A stretch of DNA of 58,246 bases from Alphaproteobacteria bacterium (GTDB taxonomy: Bacteria; Pseudomonadota; Alphaproteobacteria; Bin65). The notes under the pieces are model-generated. The model was not told the DNA's origin. It searched no databases and worked only from the letters and a program-made list of their open reading frames with translations. Shown piece after piece: positions 36,716 to 46,568 of the stretch (positions are counted from its first letter, which is position 1; every line of letters starts with the position of its first letter). Location: positions 1 through 58,246 of the forward strand of contig JAJFFJ010000056.1 of the NCBI GenBank assembly GCA_021776685.1. The letters run 5' to 3'. A program made the translations under genes and the position numbers.

Positions 36716-38035
36716 ATGGTAGAACTCTCGATCATTCTTGCATCCATCGTGGTCCTGTTGCTGTTCTCCGCCTTTTTCTCAGGCTCGGAGACGGCGATGA
36801 CCGCAGTATCCCAACCCCGCATGGCCGAACTTGCTAGGCAGGGCGACAGTCGCGCGGGCGCGGTCACCCGACTGCGCGACCGCAAAGAGCGGCTGATCGG
36901 CGCGATTTTGCTGGGCAACAACCTGGTCAACATTCTGGCTTCCGCCCTGGCAACCAGCCTGTTCATCGGATGGTTCGGCAGTTCAGGTGTGGTCTACTCT
37001 ACCCTGGCGATGACGGCATTGGTTCTGATCTTTGCGGAGGTCATGCCCAAAGCCTATGCCATCCATCATGCGGATCGGGTGGCCCTGAACATCGCGCCCG
37101 TTCTGCGGATCTTCGTCATCGTATTGGCGCCGGTGGCCCACGCGGTGCAGGCGTTTGTAGAAGGCGTGCTGCGTGCATTTGGCATCCAGTTCGACACCAG
37201 CCTTGACGATGTCACGACGGAAGACGAACTGCGGGGTGTCATCCGGATGCACAAGGGACCAGAGCCGGAGGTCGCCCAGGAGCGGGTGATGCTTGCCAGC
37301 ATTCTCGATCTGGACGACGTGGAGGTGGGCGAGATTATGACTCACCGCAGCAACACAACCATGATTGACGCCAGTCGTCCGCCCGCGGCCATTGTCGGCG
37401 ATGTACTGGCCAGCCCCTACACGCGCCTGCCGCTGTATAAAGGGAATGAAGACAACATTGTGGGTGTCCTGCATGCCAAAGAACTGTTCCGCGCCGTCAA
37501 TGCCGCGAAGGACGGCCTGGAGGATCTTGATGTGGCGCGGCTTGCCACTGCGCCCTGGTTCATTCCAGAATCCACCGACCTGCTGGACCAGCTGCGCGAA
37601 TTCCGCCGCCGACGTGAACATTTCGCCCTGGTGGTCGACGAATACGGTACCGTTCAGGGTGTGGTGACCCTGGAAGATATCCTTGAAGAGATTGTGGGGG
37701 AAATCAGCGACGAGCATGACGAGATCGTTCGCGGCGTCCGCCCGCTGGACGATGGCGGTTATCTGGTCAACGGCGACGTCACGATCCGCGATCTGAACCG
37801 GGAACTCGGATGGGAACTTCCAGACGACGGCGCCGCCACGATCGCAGGTCTGGTCATGCATGAAGCACGCCGGATCCCCGAAGTCCGGCAGGTCTTCGCT
37901 TTCCATGGCTTCCGCTTCGAAATCGTGCGCCGCAAAGGACACCAGGTCACCGCCCTTCGGGTCGAGCCGCTGCCGGAAGACAGCATCGTCGGCGAAACGC
38001 CGCACGGCGATGCCCCCCTGGGGGTGAAAGACTAG
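36716..38035 (+). CDS. CNNM/HlyC-CorC family membrane protein (DUF21-CBS-CorC_HlyC)
   Basis: 439 residues. A DUF21/CNNM membrane domain with about four helices (residues ~1-150) opens ASIVVLLLFSAFFSGSETAMTAVSQPRM. A CBS pair follows (about 200-325, including VGEIMTHRSNTTMIDAS and FALVVDEYGTVQGVVTLEDILEEIVGEISDEHD). A CorC_HlyC domain lies at about 345-430 (DGGYLVNGDVTIRDLNRELGWELPDDGAATIAGLVMHEARRIP). Members are linked to Mg/Co efflux. It lies 50 bases downstream of aroB and may share its transcript. Confidence 0.92.
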   Translation: MVELSIILASIVVLLLFSAFFSGSETAMTAVSQPRMAELARQGDSRAGAVTRLRDRKERLIGAILLGNNLVNILASALATSLFIGWFGSSGVVYSTLAMTALVLIFAEVMPKAYAIHHADRVALNIAPVLRIFVIVLAPVAHAVQAFVEGVLRAFGIQFDTSLDDVTTEDELRGVIRMHKGPEPEVAQERVMLASILDLDDVEVGEIMTHRSNTTMIDASRPPAAIVGDVLASPYTRLPLYKGNEDNIVGVLHAKELFRAVNAAKDGLEDLDVARLATAPWFIPESTDLLDQLREFRRRREHFALVVDEYGTVQGVVTLEDILEEIVGEISDEHDEIVRGVRPLDDGGYLVNGDVTIRDLNRELGWELPDDGAATIAGLVMHEARRIPEVRQVFAFHGFRFEIVRRKGHQVTALRVEPLPEDSIVGETPHGDAPLGVKD

Positions 38036-38063
38036 GTTTCAGCCAACGCGAACATCCGGGGGA

Positions 38064-38672
38064 ATGAGAATGCCGCTGTCTGCGCCCGTGGCGCGCGATC
38101 CGCTGCACCGACGCCGCATTGATATGTGCGGCTATATCCGCGAAGACGGCCTGTGGGATATCGAAGGCCATCTGCACGATTCCAAGGCCTATGATCACGA
38201 GACCCGGTGGCGGGGCGACATGCCCGCAGGTACGCCGGTGCATGAGATGTGGATCCGGCTCACCCTGGACGACAATATGATCATCCAGTCCTGTGAATGC
38301 GTGTTCGACAATCACCCTTTCCCGACCTGCTTGAACGCCGCGCCCAATTTCTCCGGGTTGGCGGGCATCAAGATCGGGGTCGGCTGGATGCGCGAAGTGC
38401 GCCGGCGTGTAGGCGGCACCCGTGGCTGCACCCACGTGATCGAAATGCTCAGCCAAGTGGGGACGACCGCCTATCAGACATTCGTCGCCAAACGCCGGGT
38501 CAAGGGCGAAGACGCGAAGAACCCTTTTTCGGACAGCGACAACAAGCCGTTCATGATCGACTCATGCCACGCCATGGCTGCCGACGGCCCGGTGGTGAAA
38601 GAGTCCTGGCCCAAGTGGTACACGGGAGATGATGCCGAGGGCGACGTGGCGGTTGAAAGATCTGCGGAATAG
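38064..38672 (+). CDS. DUF2889 protein
   Basis: 202 residues resembling the DUF2889 family. RDPLHRRRIDMCGYIREDGLWDIEGHLHDSKAYD opens it, MWIRLTLDDNMIIQSCECVFDNHPFPTCLNAAPNFSGLAG follows, and GGTRGCTHVIEMLSQVGTTAYQ near residue 120 includes Cys and His that might bind a metal. Function unknown. It follows the CNNM gene by 28 bases on the same strand. An ATG at 38070 is an alternative start. Confidence 0.8.
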   Translation: MRMPLSAPVARDPLHRRRIDMCGYIREDGLWDIEGHLHDSKAYDHETRWRGDMPAGTPVHEMWIRLTLDDNMIIQSCECVFDNHPFPTCLNAAPNFSGLAGIKIGVGWMREVRRRVGGTRGCTHVIEMLSQVGTTAYQTFVAKRRVKGEDAKNPFSDSDNKPFMIDSCHAMAADGPVVKESWPKWYTGDDAEGDVAVERSAE

Positions 38673-38749
38673 CGATTTGCGCCGCCGTCAGCGTTCCGGC
38701 GGTATTCTACCAGCTGTAGATATTGGCTCTACGGTTGAGCGGGCCGCAG

Positions 38750-39019
38750 TCAGCCTCCACCTGGTGCACTCAGGCTCAAGGCCAACGCATGCACGGGCCC
38801 TGCGAGTTCCGCGGCCAGCGCCTTGTAGACCTTCCGCTGCCGGTCGACACGATTGCAGCCATCGAATGTCGCCGATGTCATGACGACCCGGAAATGCGTC
38901 TCGCCTTCCGGTCGCGCGCCGACATGGCCCTTGTGAAGATGGGATTCATCAATAACTTCCAGCACTTCCGGCGCAAACTCAGCTGTCAGTTTTTCGGAGA
39001 TGGTGTCGGCTACGGTCAT
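38750..39019 (-). CDS. BolA family protein
   Basis: 89 residues with the BolA fold: L-E-V-I-DESHLHKGH near residue 25, HFRVVMTSATFDGCNRVDRQRKVYKAL in the middle and VHALALSL at the end. BolA proteins partner with monothiol glutaredoxins in Fe-S sensing and transfer. The RHR motif common in the family reads RQR, so one possible ligand is missing. His28, His31 and His41-region residues remain. It diverges from the EamA gene by 106 bases. Confidence 0.88.
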   Translation of the reverse strand: MTVADTISEKLTAEFAPEVLEVIDESHLHKGHVGARPEGETHFRVVMTSATFDGCNRVDRQRKVYKALAAELAGPVHALALSLSAPGGG

Positions 39020-39125
39020 GGCTGTTCTGCGTCCGGTTGGCGTGGTGTGTGGGCGGGCAGGATGGTAGTTTGACGCCGCCTGTCAACCCGCCTTTCCGGC
39101 GCTCCGCCACCCCAGGTCTCGCCTG

Positions 39126-40109
39126 ATGGAAGATACGCCCCAACGGCGCGGCCCTACCCCTGCCCGCGTGATTGCGCCGCCGCCCGCAGTTCCGGTCGTA
39201 GTGCCGGTCGTAGTGCCAGTCGCGACCTATGCCACCGCCTATTTTCTGATCGGCACGTTGGTCCTGGTGCGCGGCGTCAACTGGCCCATCATCAAGATCG
39301 GCCTCGACTACATGCCGCCCCTGTGGTTCGCCGCCAGCCGCATGGGCTTGGGGGCGATAACACTTTTTGTCGTCTTGTTGATACGCGGCGATATCAGGGT
39401 GCCGCCAAAAGAGGATTGGCCCATCGTCCTGTCGCTCGGCATCCTGACCATGGCGCTTTATCTGACCCTGGCGCATGTGGCCGTGGGTTTTATCGAGGCC
39501 GGACGAGCCGCAATCCTGGCCTATACGACTCCGCTGTGGGTGGCGCCGGCAGCCGTTATCTTCCTCGGCGAACGGCTTAACATATGGAAAATTTTCGGTC
39601 TTATGGCTGGCATCGCCGGCATTGTCGCCCTGTTCGACCCCCTGGCCTTTGACTGGTCGAAGGAAGACACACTTATCGGCAATGGCATCCTGTTGGTGGC
39701 GGCGATGTGCTGGGCGCTGGCGATCCTGCATGTACGCGTCCACAAATGGCACTCCACGCCCCTTCAACTGGCGCCATGGCTGCTTTTGGTCGGCATGACG
39801 CCTACCTGCATCCTGGCCCTGATACTTGAGCCCGCGCCGCGCTTTGTGTGGGGTTGGGAGATGGGCGCCATTGTGTTCTTCAATGGCTGTATCGCCTCTG
39901 CCTGGGGATCGTGGGCGCTGATCACCGTCAACCGCAGCCTGCCGGCCATATCCACATCGGTGGGCGTCCTGGGAGTGCCGGCGGTTGGCCTGCTGTGCAG
40001 TATCATTCTATTGAACGAGCCGGTAACCGCGTCGCTTCTGGTTGGCGTTTTCCTGATTTTCGCCGGCGTGGCACTGGTGGTGTTTTCAGACCAGCGCCGT
40101 AAACAGTAA
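39126..40109 (+). CDS. EamA/DMT-family transporter
   Basis: 327 residues, ten hydrophobic segments in two EamA repeats. The first covers about residues 35-175 (WPIIKIGLDYMPPLWFAASRMGLGAITL; AAILAYTTPLWVAPAAVIFLGERLN) and the second 185-320 (SVGVLGVPAVGLLCSIILLNEPVTASLLVGVFLIFAGVALV). A Pro/Val-rich run of about 30 residues precedes helix 1. Probably a metabolite exporter; substrate unknown. Confidence 0.87.
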   Translation: MEDTPQRRGPTPARVIAPPPAVPVVVPVVVPVATYATAYFLIGTLVLVRGVNWPIIKIGLDYMPPLWFAASRMGLGAITLFVVLLIRGDIRVPPKEDWPIVLSLGILTMALYLTLAHVAVGFIEAGRAAILAYTTPLWVAPAAVIFLGERLNIWKIFGLMAGIAGIVALFDPLAFDWSKEDTLIGNGILLVAAMCWALAILHVRVHKWHSTPLQLAPWLLLVGMTPTCILALILEPAPRFVWGWEMGAIVFFNGCIASAWGSWALITVNRSLPAISTSVGVLGVPAVGLLCSIILLNEPVTASLLVGVFLIFAGVALVVFSDQRRKQ

Positions 40110-40206
40110 ATCAGGTAACCAACTGTTTCTGGACTGCTGATATAGTTATCCGTTGATCCACAGGGGGCCGCTTGTTTCCACCAGAGCCTGACCACATACT
40201 GAGACC

Positions 40207-40827
40207 ATGCGCAGCAGCCGCAAAATACCACTGGACGATTTCGCCGACCTGACCCGCGCCTATGGGGAACAGGCGGGCGAGGATATCAGCGCGTGCGAAG
40301 TCCCGGGCTGTGAAGCGGCCGCCACCCACCGCGCGCCCAAGTCGCCCGACCGGCTGAATGATTACTACTGGTTCTGCGTCGACCATGTGCAGGCCTACAA
40401 CAAGAGCTGGAATTACTACGCCGGCATGTCCGAGGACGAGGTCGAAGCCCACATCCGAAAAGACACCACCTGGCAACGGCCCACCTGGCGTTTCGGGGAG
40501 CGCGGTGAGACCGGCGACGGCCATGCCCGCGCCCGGGACAAGGTCGAGGATCCCTTCAATGTGCTGGACGATGAGGGTCCTACCCACGAATACGGCCGCA
40601 GCCGCCGCGAACGCGCCGGAGGCCCGCCGGTCAGCCGCGAAGAACACGATGCGCTGGGAGCCCTCGAAATTGATGGTCCCGTGGATGTTGCGACCTTAAA
40701 GGCGCGTTACAAAGCACTGGTAAAACGCTATCACCCGGATGCGAATGGCGGCAGCAAGGAGGCGGAAGAGCGGTTGAAACTGATCAACCACGCTTACACC
40801 ACCCTTAAAAAGCTCTATTCCGACTGA
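40207..40827 (+). CDS. J-domain (DnaJ-like) co-chaperone
   Basis: 206 residues. The C-terminal 70 residues are a J domain with the HPD loop (KRYHPDANGG), helix ALVKRYH and SKEAEERLKLINHAYTTLKKLYSD. The N-terminal part holds Cys/His residues in CEVPGCEAAATHRAP and YWFCVDH that could form a small Zn site. It stimulates a DnaK-type chaperone. In many alphaproteobacteria this gene lies directly before cobS, as here (57 bases). Confidence 0.9.
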   Translation: MRSSRKIPLDDFADLTRAYGEQAGEDISACEVPGCEAAATHRAPKSPDRLNDYYWFCVDHVQAYNKSWNYYAGMSEDEVEAHIRKDTTWQRPTWRFGERGETGDGHARARDKVEDPFNVLDDEGPTHEYGRSRRERAGGPPVSREEHDALGALEIDGPVDVATLKARYKALVKRYHPDANGGSKEAEERLKLINHAYTTLKKLYSD

Positions 40828-40884
40828 TATTCCAATCTCGCCAAGCCCCTTGGCGGGCCCATATCCACGAACGACGACCGATCC

Positions 40885-41889
40885 ATGGCCACATCTACAG
40901 CAGACGCTACCACCGATCCCGAAGCCGGCCTGCCTGACATCAAGGTCTCCGTGCGCCAGACATTTGGTCTGGACACCGACATGGAAGTGCCTGCCTTCAG
41001 TCAGTCCGAAGAGCACGTGCCGCCGATCGACCCGGCCTATCATTTCGACCGGGACACGACCATGGCGATCCTGGCGGGTTTCTCCCACAACCGGCGGGTG
41101 ATGATCCAGGGGTATCACGGCACGGGCAAATCCACCCATATCGAGCAAGTGGCTGCGCGTCTGAACTGGCCCTGCCTGCGCATCAACCTGGACAGCCATA
41201 TCAGCCGCATCGATCTGGTGGGCAAAGACGCGATCGTTCTGCGTGAAGGCAAACAGATCACCGAATTCCGGGAAGGCATCCTGCCCTGGGCGCTGCAGAA
41301 TCCCATGGCGCTGGTGTTTGACGAGTATGACGCCGGCAGGCCGGACGTCATGTTCGTGATCCAGCGCGTGCTGGAAGTGGAAGGCAGGCTGACGCTGCTT
41401 GACCAGAGCCGGGTTATCCGTCCGCACCCCTCCTTCCGCCTTTTTTCGACAGCGAATACGGTCGGCCTTGGCGATACCACCGGCCTCTATCATGGCACGC
41501 AACAGATCAACCAGGGTCAGATGGACCGCTGGAACATTGTCGCGACCCTGAACTATCTGCCCCACGACGACGAGATGAAGATCGTCCTCTCCAAGGTGCC
41601 GGATTACGATACCGAAGAAGGCCGCGCCAAGATCAGCGCCATGGTCTCGGTTGCCGATCTGACCCGGGCAGGCTTTATGGCCGGCGACGTCTCTACCGTC
41701 ATGTCACCGCGGACGGTGCTCACCTGGGCCGAGAATGCGTCCATCTTTGATGACATGGCCTACGCCTTCCGCGTCACTTTCCTGAACAAATGCGACGAGA
41801 CCGAACGCCCCGTGGTGGCCGAATACTACCAGCGCTGCATGGGCAGCGAGCTGCCGGAAAGCATGTTCGCCGCCACTGGCGCGAACTGA
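40885..41889 (+). CDS. cobS: Aerobic cobaltochelatase subunit CobS (AAA+)
   Basis: 334 residues. Walker A reads [16 protein letters not shown] and Walker [75 protein letters not shown] is typical of CobS. CobS and CobT form the chaperone-like ATPase that with CobN inserts cobalt into hydrogenobyrinic acid a,c-diamide in aerobic B12 synthesis. cobN is not in the window. cobT follows 22 bases downstream. Confidence 0.96.
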   Translation: MATSTADATTDPEAGLPDIKVSVRQTFGLDTDMEVPAFSQSEEHVPPIDPAYHFDRDTTMAILAGFSHNRRVMIQGYHGTGKSTHIEQVAARLNWPCLRINLDSHISRIDLVGKDAIVLREGKQITEFREGILPWALQNPMALVFDEYDAGRPDVMFVIQRVLEVEGRLTLLDQSRVIRPHPSFRLFSTANTVGLGDTTGLYHGTQQINQGQMDRWNIVATLNYLPHDDEMKIVLSKVPDYDTEEGRAKISAMVSVADLTRAGFMAGDVSTVMSPRTVLTWAENASIFDDMAYAFRVTFLNKCDETERPVVAEYYQRCMGSELPESMFAATGAN

Positions 41890-41911
41890 GGCCCGGGAGC
41901 ACGGGCTGTCG

Positions 41912-43789
41912 ATGTCCGAGCACGACCATCCCCTGGAGGAGCTGCGGCTGCTGACCGGCGCCGCGACCCGGGCAATTGCGCACAAACCTGACCTGAACGT
42001 GTCCTTCGCGCCGGAACCGCCGGCGTTGCTGGGTGACGAAGTTCGCCTGACCATGCCCAGCCGTGAGTTCAGCCATCAGGAAATTTCCGAGGCCCGGGGC
42101 CAGGCTGATGCCATGGCTCTGAAGCTGCGCCACCACGACATGGAAACCCATCTGAAGCGCATGCCATCCGGCTCTGCCGCCCGGGAGGTTTACGAAGCCG
42201 TCGAACAGGCGCGTTGCGAGTCCATTGGCGCGCAGCGGATGGCGGGCGTACGCTGGAACATTACCGCGGCTCAGGAACTGCGCTGCCGCGAAGAAGGGTT
42301 CGACCAGGTCACCGAGCGGGACGACACGATGCTGGCCGACGCGATCGGCTTTCTCGCACGTGAAGTATTTACCGGCGAGGCCCCGCCACCCGCCGCCCGC
42401 AAGCTGGTGGACGCGTTCAGACCCTGGGTCGAAGGCAAGGCTTCCAAGGATCTGGCGGCGTTGGCCAGGGTGATGGATGACCAGGACGAATTCTCCAAAC
42501 TGGTTCGGGAGCTGATCAAGGACCTGGATCTGGAGGACGTCGCAGAAGAAGCCCAGGACCAGCAGGACGAAGACAGCGACGACCAGCAGGAATCCGGTGG
42601 CGACAACGACTCTCAAGGCGAGGAGGATTCCGACGCCGCCGCTGAGGCGCAGCTGCCGTCCGAGATGATGGATATGCAGGAGTCCGAGGACGCCGAAGGT
42701 GCGGCGGATGCTCCGGACACCGACTTCATGTCCGAAGCGGGCGACGATGAGCCCGCCGGCCCCGGCGAGGCGCCCCGGCCAGACCAACAGGGCGCCAACC
42801 GCAACGAAAAGGACGCGTACCGCGCTTTCTCCACGGACTTTGATGAGGTTGTCGAGGCGCCAGACCTGTGCGATGCCGACGAACTGACCCGTCTGCGCCA
42901 GAACCTTGATCAGCAACTCAGCCATTTGCAGGGGGTGATCGCCAAATTGGCCAATCGTCTGCAGCGCCGCCTGCTGGCGAAACAGAACCGCTCCTGGGAT
43001 TTCGACCTGGAGGAAGGCCTGCTCGACACCGCGCGCCTCGACCGTGTCGTGACCAATCCGATGATGCCGCTGTCGTTCAAGCAGGAAAAGGACATGGAAT
43101 TCCGCGACACAGTGGTGTCGTTGCTGATCGATAACTCTGGCTCCATGCGCGGGCGGCCCATTTCGGTGGCCGCCATGAGCGCAGACATTCTTGCCCGCAC
43201 CCTGGAACGCTGTGCGGTCAAGGTGGAGATCCTGGGCTTCACGACACGGGCCTGGAAGGGCGGCCAGGCGCGGGAGCAATGGCTTGCAGCCGGCAAGCCG
43301 GTGACGCCGGGACGGCTCAACGATCTGCGCCACATCGTCTACAAACCAGCCGATGCGCCCTGGCGGCGGGCGCGAAAGAATCTCGGCCTGATGCTGCGCG
43401 AAGGCATTCTCAAGGAAAACATCGACGGCGAGGCGCTCTTATGGGCGCACAACCGGCTGATCGGACGCCCGGAACAGCGCCGCATCCTGATGGTCATCAG
43501 CGACGGCGCCCCGGTTGACGACTCAACCCTGAGCGTCAACCCGTCCAACTATCTGGAACAACATCTGCGCGACGTGATTGACTGGATCGAGAGCTACTCG
43601 CCAGTTGAACTGATGGCCATTGGCATTGGCCATGACGTCACCCGCTACTACCGCCGCGCCGTCACCATCGTCGATGCGGAGCAGTTGGGCGGCACCATGA
43701 TGGAAGAGCTCGCATCACTGTTCGACGAGGACCCCAGCAGCACGACTTCGCGGCAGGCCCGGCCGCTTGCCGGCATACGCTCGGTCTGA
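41912..43789 (+). CDS. cobT: Aerobic cobaltochelatase subunit CobT
   Basis: 625 residues. The N-terminal domain is helical. A very acidic linker (about 205-300, rich in Asp, Glu and Gln) precedes a von Willebrand A domain with the MIDAS motif [10 protein letters not shown] and the later D-G-A-P-V-D-D ([14 protein letters not shown]). It partners CobS in cobalt insertion. The acidic linker is normal for CobT. Spacing shows co-transcription with cobS. Confidence 0.95.
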   Translation: MSEHDHPLEELRLLTGAATRAIAHKPDLNVSFAPEPPALLGDEVRLTMPSREFSHQEISEARGQADAMALKLRHHDMETHLKRMPSGSAAREVYEAVEQARCESIGAQRMAGVRWNITAAQELRCREEGFDQVTERDDTMLADAIGFLAREVFTGEAPPPAARKLVDAFRPWVEGKASKDLAALARVMDDQDEFSKLVRELIKDLDLEDVAEEAQDQQDEDSDDQQESGGDNDSQGEEDSDAAAEAQLPSEMMDMQESEDAEGAADAPDTDFMSEAGDDEPAGPGEAPRPDQQGANRNEKDAYRAFSTDFDEVVEAPDLCDADELTRLRQNLDQQLSHLQGVIAKLANRLQRRLLAKQNRSWDFDLEEGLLDTARLDRVVTNPMMPLSFKQEKDMEFRDTVVSLLIDNSGSMRGRPISVAAMSADILARTLERCAVKVEILGFTTRAWKGGQAREQWLAAGKPVTPGRLNDLRHIVYKPADAPWRRARKNLGLMLREGILKENIDGEALLWAHNRLIGRPEQRRILMVISDGAPVDDSTLSVNPSNYLEQHLRDVIDWIESYSPVELMAIGIGHDVTRYYRRAVTIVDAEQLGGTMMEELASLFDEDPSSTTSRQARPLAGIRSV

Positions 43790-43853
43790 CGGCAAGCCCG
43801 CCAAAATTCTGAAAGCCCGTTCAATTTGTCCGATGCACGTCATTTTTCAAATT

Positions 43854-43866
43854 GTTATGTTATAAC
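43854..43866 (+). promoter_or_regulatory. Zur-type operator before znuA
   Basis: GTTATGTTATAAC resembles the Zur core GTTATA-N-TATAAC (11 of 12 positions). It lies 55 bases before the znuA ATG in the 131-base gap after cobT. Zinc-loaded Zur would block transcription here. Confidence 0.7.
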
Positions 43867-43920
43867 GTAATCCGCCGTCGAAACCGGCTGCGGCGTCCCT
43901 TTCAAATCGGGCTTCCATAG

Positions 43921-44868
43921 ATGAGACGCTGGCTCCTGCCTGGATTTGCCGCTTTGATTGCGCCAACCCTGCCGGTTGCCGCGGCGCCGAAGGTGGTTGT
44001 GTCCATCATGCCGTTGCATGGGATCGTTGCGGGGGTCATGGACGGCGTCGGCACACCTTACCTGCTGCTAAAGGGCAACATTTCGCCCCATGCCTTCAGC
44101 CTGCGGCCCTCCCAGGCCCGGCGTCTGCGCAACGCCCACATCATTTTCTGGATCGGGCCCGTCTTTGAGACATCGCTGGCCCGGCCCGTCCGCGTCCTCG
44201 GCAAGAGTGCCCGGGTTGTGGCAATGATGGACCTACCCGGAATGCGCCTGCTGCGCACCCGTCATGGCGGACTGTGGGGCAAGCACGGGCACAGACACGG
44301 GCACGGGCACTCTGTGGTCGGCAAGAACCCTCATAAGACGGCGCGCCACCTGCCCGGCCAAACCGATGGGCATATGTGGCTCGACCCACGGAACGGGCTG
44401 GTCATGGCCCGTGAGATCGCCCGCATCCTCAGCCTCGCCGACCCGCCAAATGCGCCGCGCTATCAGGCCAATCTGAATACGGTACTGGCCCGTATCGCCA
44501 TCGCCGACAAGCGTGCGGCGGAGAGCCTGGCGCCAGTCAAGGGGCGTCCCTTCATCGTCTTTCATGATGCCTATCAATATTTCGAGAAACGCTATGGGCT
44601 GGCCGGACGGGGAGCTGCCACGTTGGAGGGCCGAAGCCCCGGCGCCCGTAGGATCTCCCGCATTCGCCATGAAATTCGCAACCGCCCGATTTCCTGTGTG
44701 CTCACCGAACCCCAATACTCGGCGCGGCTGGCCCGGATGCTCGCAGACGGCACAGCTGCAAAAGTCGGTACAATCGATCCATTAGGATCTGCGCTGAAAG
44801 CTGGGAAAGGCGCCTACGCCCGGCTGATTCTGTCGGTCGCCGCCAGCGTCGCCCGATGTCTCAGATAG
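43921..44868 (+). CDS. znuA: Zinc ABC transporter substrate-binding protein ZnuA-type
   Basis: 315 residues with a signal peptide (MRRWLLPGFAALIAPTLPVAAA). Zn ligands are expected at His of GNISPHAFSLRPSQ, His of GHMWLDP, His of VFHDAYQYFE and Asp of GTIDPLGS. A His-rich loop, typical of ZnuA, lies around residues 118-140 (KHGHRHGHGH). It delivers zinc to a ZnuBC permease in the inner membrane. No znuB or znuC is adjacent. A Zur-type box upstream supports the zinc role. Confidence 0.92.
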   Translation: MRRWLLPGFAALIAPTLPVAAAPKVVVSIMPLHGIVAGVMDGVGTPYLLLKGNISPHAFSLRPSQARRLRNAHIIFWIGPVFETSLARPVRVLGKSARVVAMMDLPGMRLLRTRHGGLWGKHGHRHGHGHSVVGKNPHKTARHLPGQTDGHMWLDPRNGLVMAREIARILSLADPPNAPRYQANLNTVLARIAIADKRAAESLAPVKGRPFIVFHDAYQYFEKRYGLAGRGAATLEGRSPGARRISRIRHEIRNRPISCVLTEPQYSARLARMLADGTAAKVGTIDPLGSALKAGKGAYARLILSVAASVARCLR

Positions 44869-45013
44869 TGGAACCTGTCCAGCGCGAGCCCTATATTTCA
44901 CCTTGCCGGCACAATCCGTGCGGAATGTCCTTCAATTCTTTGACAACCGCCCCTACCTGTGGTCCCTGCCGCCTGACGATCCTCTGTGACCCAAGACACC
45001 TGACGTAAAGCCG

Positions 45014-46555
45014 ATGCGCCGTACCATGCTCCCAAACCTGATTCGACTGATCCTCATTGCCGCAACAGCCGGCATTTTCTGGTCCGCGCCATCCGCTGCC
45101 CAGACCGCTCAGACCAAGGATAAGGCCACAGGCCAAACCAAACGCCTGACCTTCCTGCACATCAACGATGTGTATCAGATCTGGCCCAAACGGGGCGTCG
45201 GCGGCCTCGCAAATCTGGCAACGCTTCTCAACCGGGAGCGCAAACGCGCGCCTAACGCCATCACCACCCTCGGCGGCGATCTGATCTCGCCTTCGCTCCT
45301 GTCGAGCATCACCCAGGGTGCCCATATGATCCGTTTCATGAACCGGCTGCGGCTGGACGCTGCGGTTCTGGGTAACCACGAGTTCGACTTCGGCCTGAAG
45401 GTGCTACTGGCGCGGATCAAGGAATCGAAATTCATCTGGCTGGGCGCCAATGTGCGCGGAAAAGATGACAAGCCCCTGGCCGGCGTGCGCGGCATCTGGC
45501 AGCTCGACATGAATGGCGTCAAGGTCGGCATTATCGGTCTGGTGACGCCCCAGTCGGGGGTCTACATCAAGGGTGACACGCCCGTGAAGTTCGGCGATTT
45601 CATCGCCGCCGCCCGCACTGCTGTGGCGATGCTCCGGAAAGACGGCGCACAGGTCATTGTCGCGCTTACGCACCTGGACATGCGCGAGGATGTGGAACTG
45701 GCGCGGAAGGTTTCAGGCATTCACCTGATCCTGGGCGGCCATGACCATCACGCCATCAACACCATGGCTGGGCGAACGCTGATCATCAAAGCGGGCTCGG
45801 ATGCCGCCTGGCTCGCAGTGGTCGACCTCACAGTGACGCTCCGGAAAGGCAAGAGCCCCATAGTCGTTCCTAGCTGGCGAATGGTGGCGGTACACAAAAT
45901 CCCGCCGGACCCCGAAGTGCTAAATCTTTCCCAATCCTACGAAGACCGGCTGAAAGAACGTCTGGGCAAGAAGATCGGCCGCTTGCGGAGCGGCATGTCC
46001 AGCGAGAGCAACTTCGTGCGCTCCCGCGAGACCGCGATCGGCAACCTGTTCGCCGATGCTGTGCGCGCCAGTGTCGATGCGGATGTGGCATTTCTCAATG
46101 GCGGTGGCATTCGGGGCAACCGGCGCTACAAGGCAGGCCAGTGGCTCACGGCCCGGGATATCCTGACCGAGCTGCCCTTCAACAACAATGTTGTGGTGTT
46201 GGCGGTGCGCGGCAGCGTGCTGAAAGCGGCCATCGAGTATGGCATCTCCGGCAAGAACACTGGGCGGTTTCCGCAGGTTTCGGGCCTCAAGATTTTTTAT
46301 GAACCGATCCGCGGGAAGGGCAGCCAGGTGGTCGCGATCGAGGTCAACAACAAGCCTCTGGACCCCAATCGCACCTATCGCGTCGCGACCATCGACTTCA
46401 TCGCGGATGGCGGCGACGGCTACGCCATGTTCAAAGGCGCGCCGCGCCTGGTCTCCGCCCAGAACGGTCCCCGCATCACCCAGGTGGTGATCAAATATAT
46501 CCGGGCGAAAAAGACCATCCGCCCGGACACCGACGGCCGCATCATCGCGAAGTAG
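45014..46555 (+). CDS. Periplasmic 5'-nucleotidase/UshA-like metallophosphoesterase
   Basis: 513 residues with a signal peptide (LIRLILIAATAGIFWSAPSAAQ). The calcineurin-type metal motifs are LHINDVY, GGDLIS, LGNHEFDFG, ALTHLD and GGHDHH. The C-terminal nucleotidase domain has ETAIGNLFADAVR, NGGGIRGNRRY, LPFNNNVVVLAVRG and IADGGDGYAMF. Probably frees phosphate from nucleotides outside the membrane. The first metal motif has Tyr where His is usual (NDVYQ), so one ligand is replaced. Confidence 0.9.
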   Translation: MRRTMLPNLIRLILIAATAGIFWSAPSAAQTAQTKDKATGQTKRLTFLHINDVYQIWPKRGVGGLANLATLLNRERKRAPNAITTLGGDLISPSLLSSITQGAHMIRFMNRLRLDAAVLGNHEFDFGLKVLLARIKESKFIWLGANVRGKDDKPLAGVRGIWQLDMNGVKVGIIGLVTPQSGVYIKGDTPVKFGDFIAAARTAVAMLRKDGAQVIVALTHLDMREDVELARKVSGIHLILGGHDHHAINTMAGRTLIIKAGSDAAWLAVVDLTVTLRKGKSPIVVPSWRMVAVHKIPPDPEVLNLSQSYEDRLKERLGKKIGRLRSGMSSESNFVRSRETAIGNLFADAVRASVDADVAFLNGGGIRGNRRYKAGQWLTARDILTELPFNNNVVVLAVRGSVLKAAIEYGISGKNTGRFPQVSGLKIFYEPIRGKGSQVVAIEVNNKPLDPNRTYRVATIDFIADGGDGYAMFKGAPRLVSAQNGPRITQVVIKYIRAKKTIRPDTDGRIIAK

Positions 46556-46568
46556 GCAAGCCCCAGGG

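Noticed and set aside
41774-43333. 519-codon open frame on the minus strand
   Set aside because: Antisense to cobT, including its acidic linker, which yields a Leu/Val-rich artefact.
44985-45000. TGTGACCCAAGACACC as a CRP-type site before the 5'-nucleotidase gene
   Set aside because: The second half-site is poor and no promoter could be placed relative to it; chance is likely.
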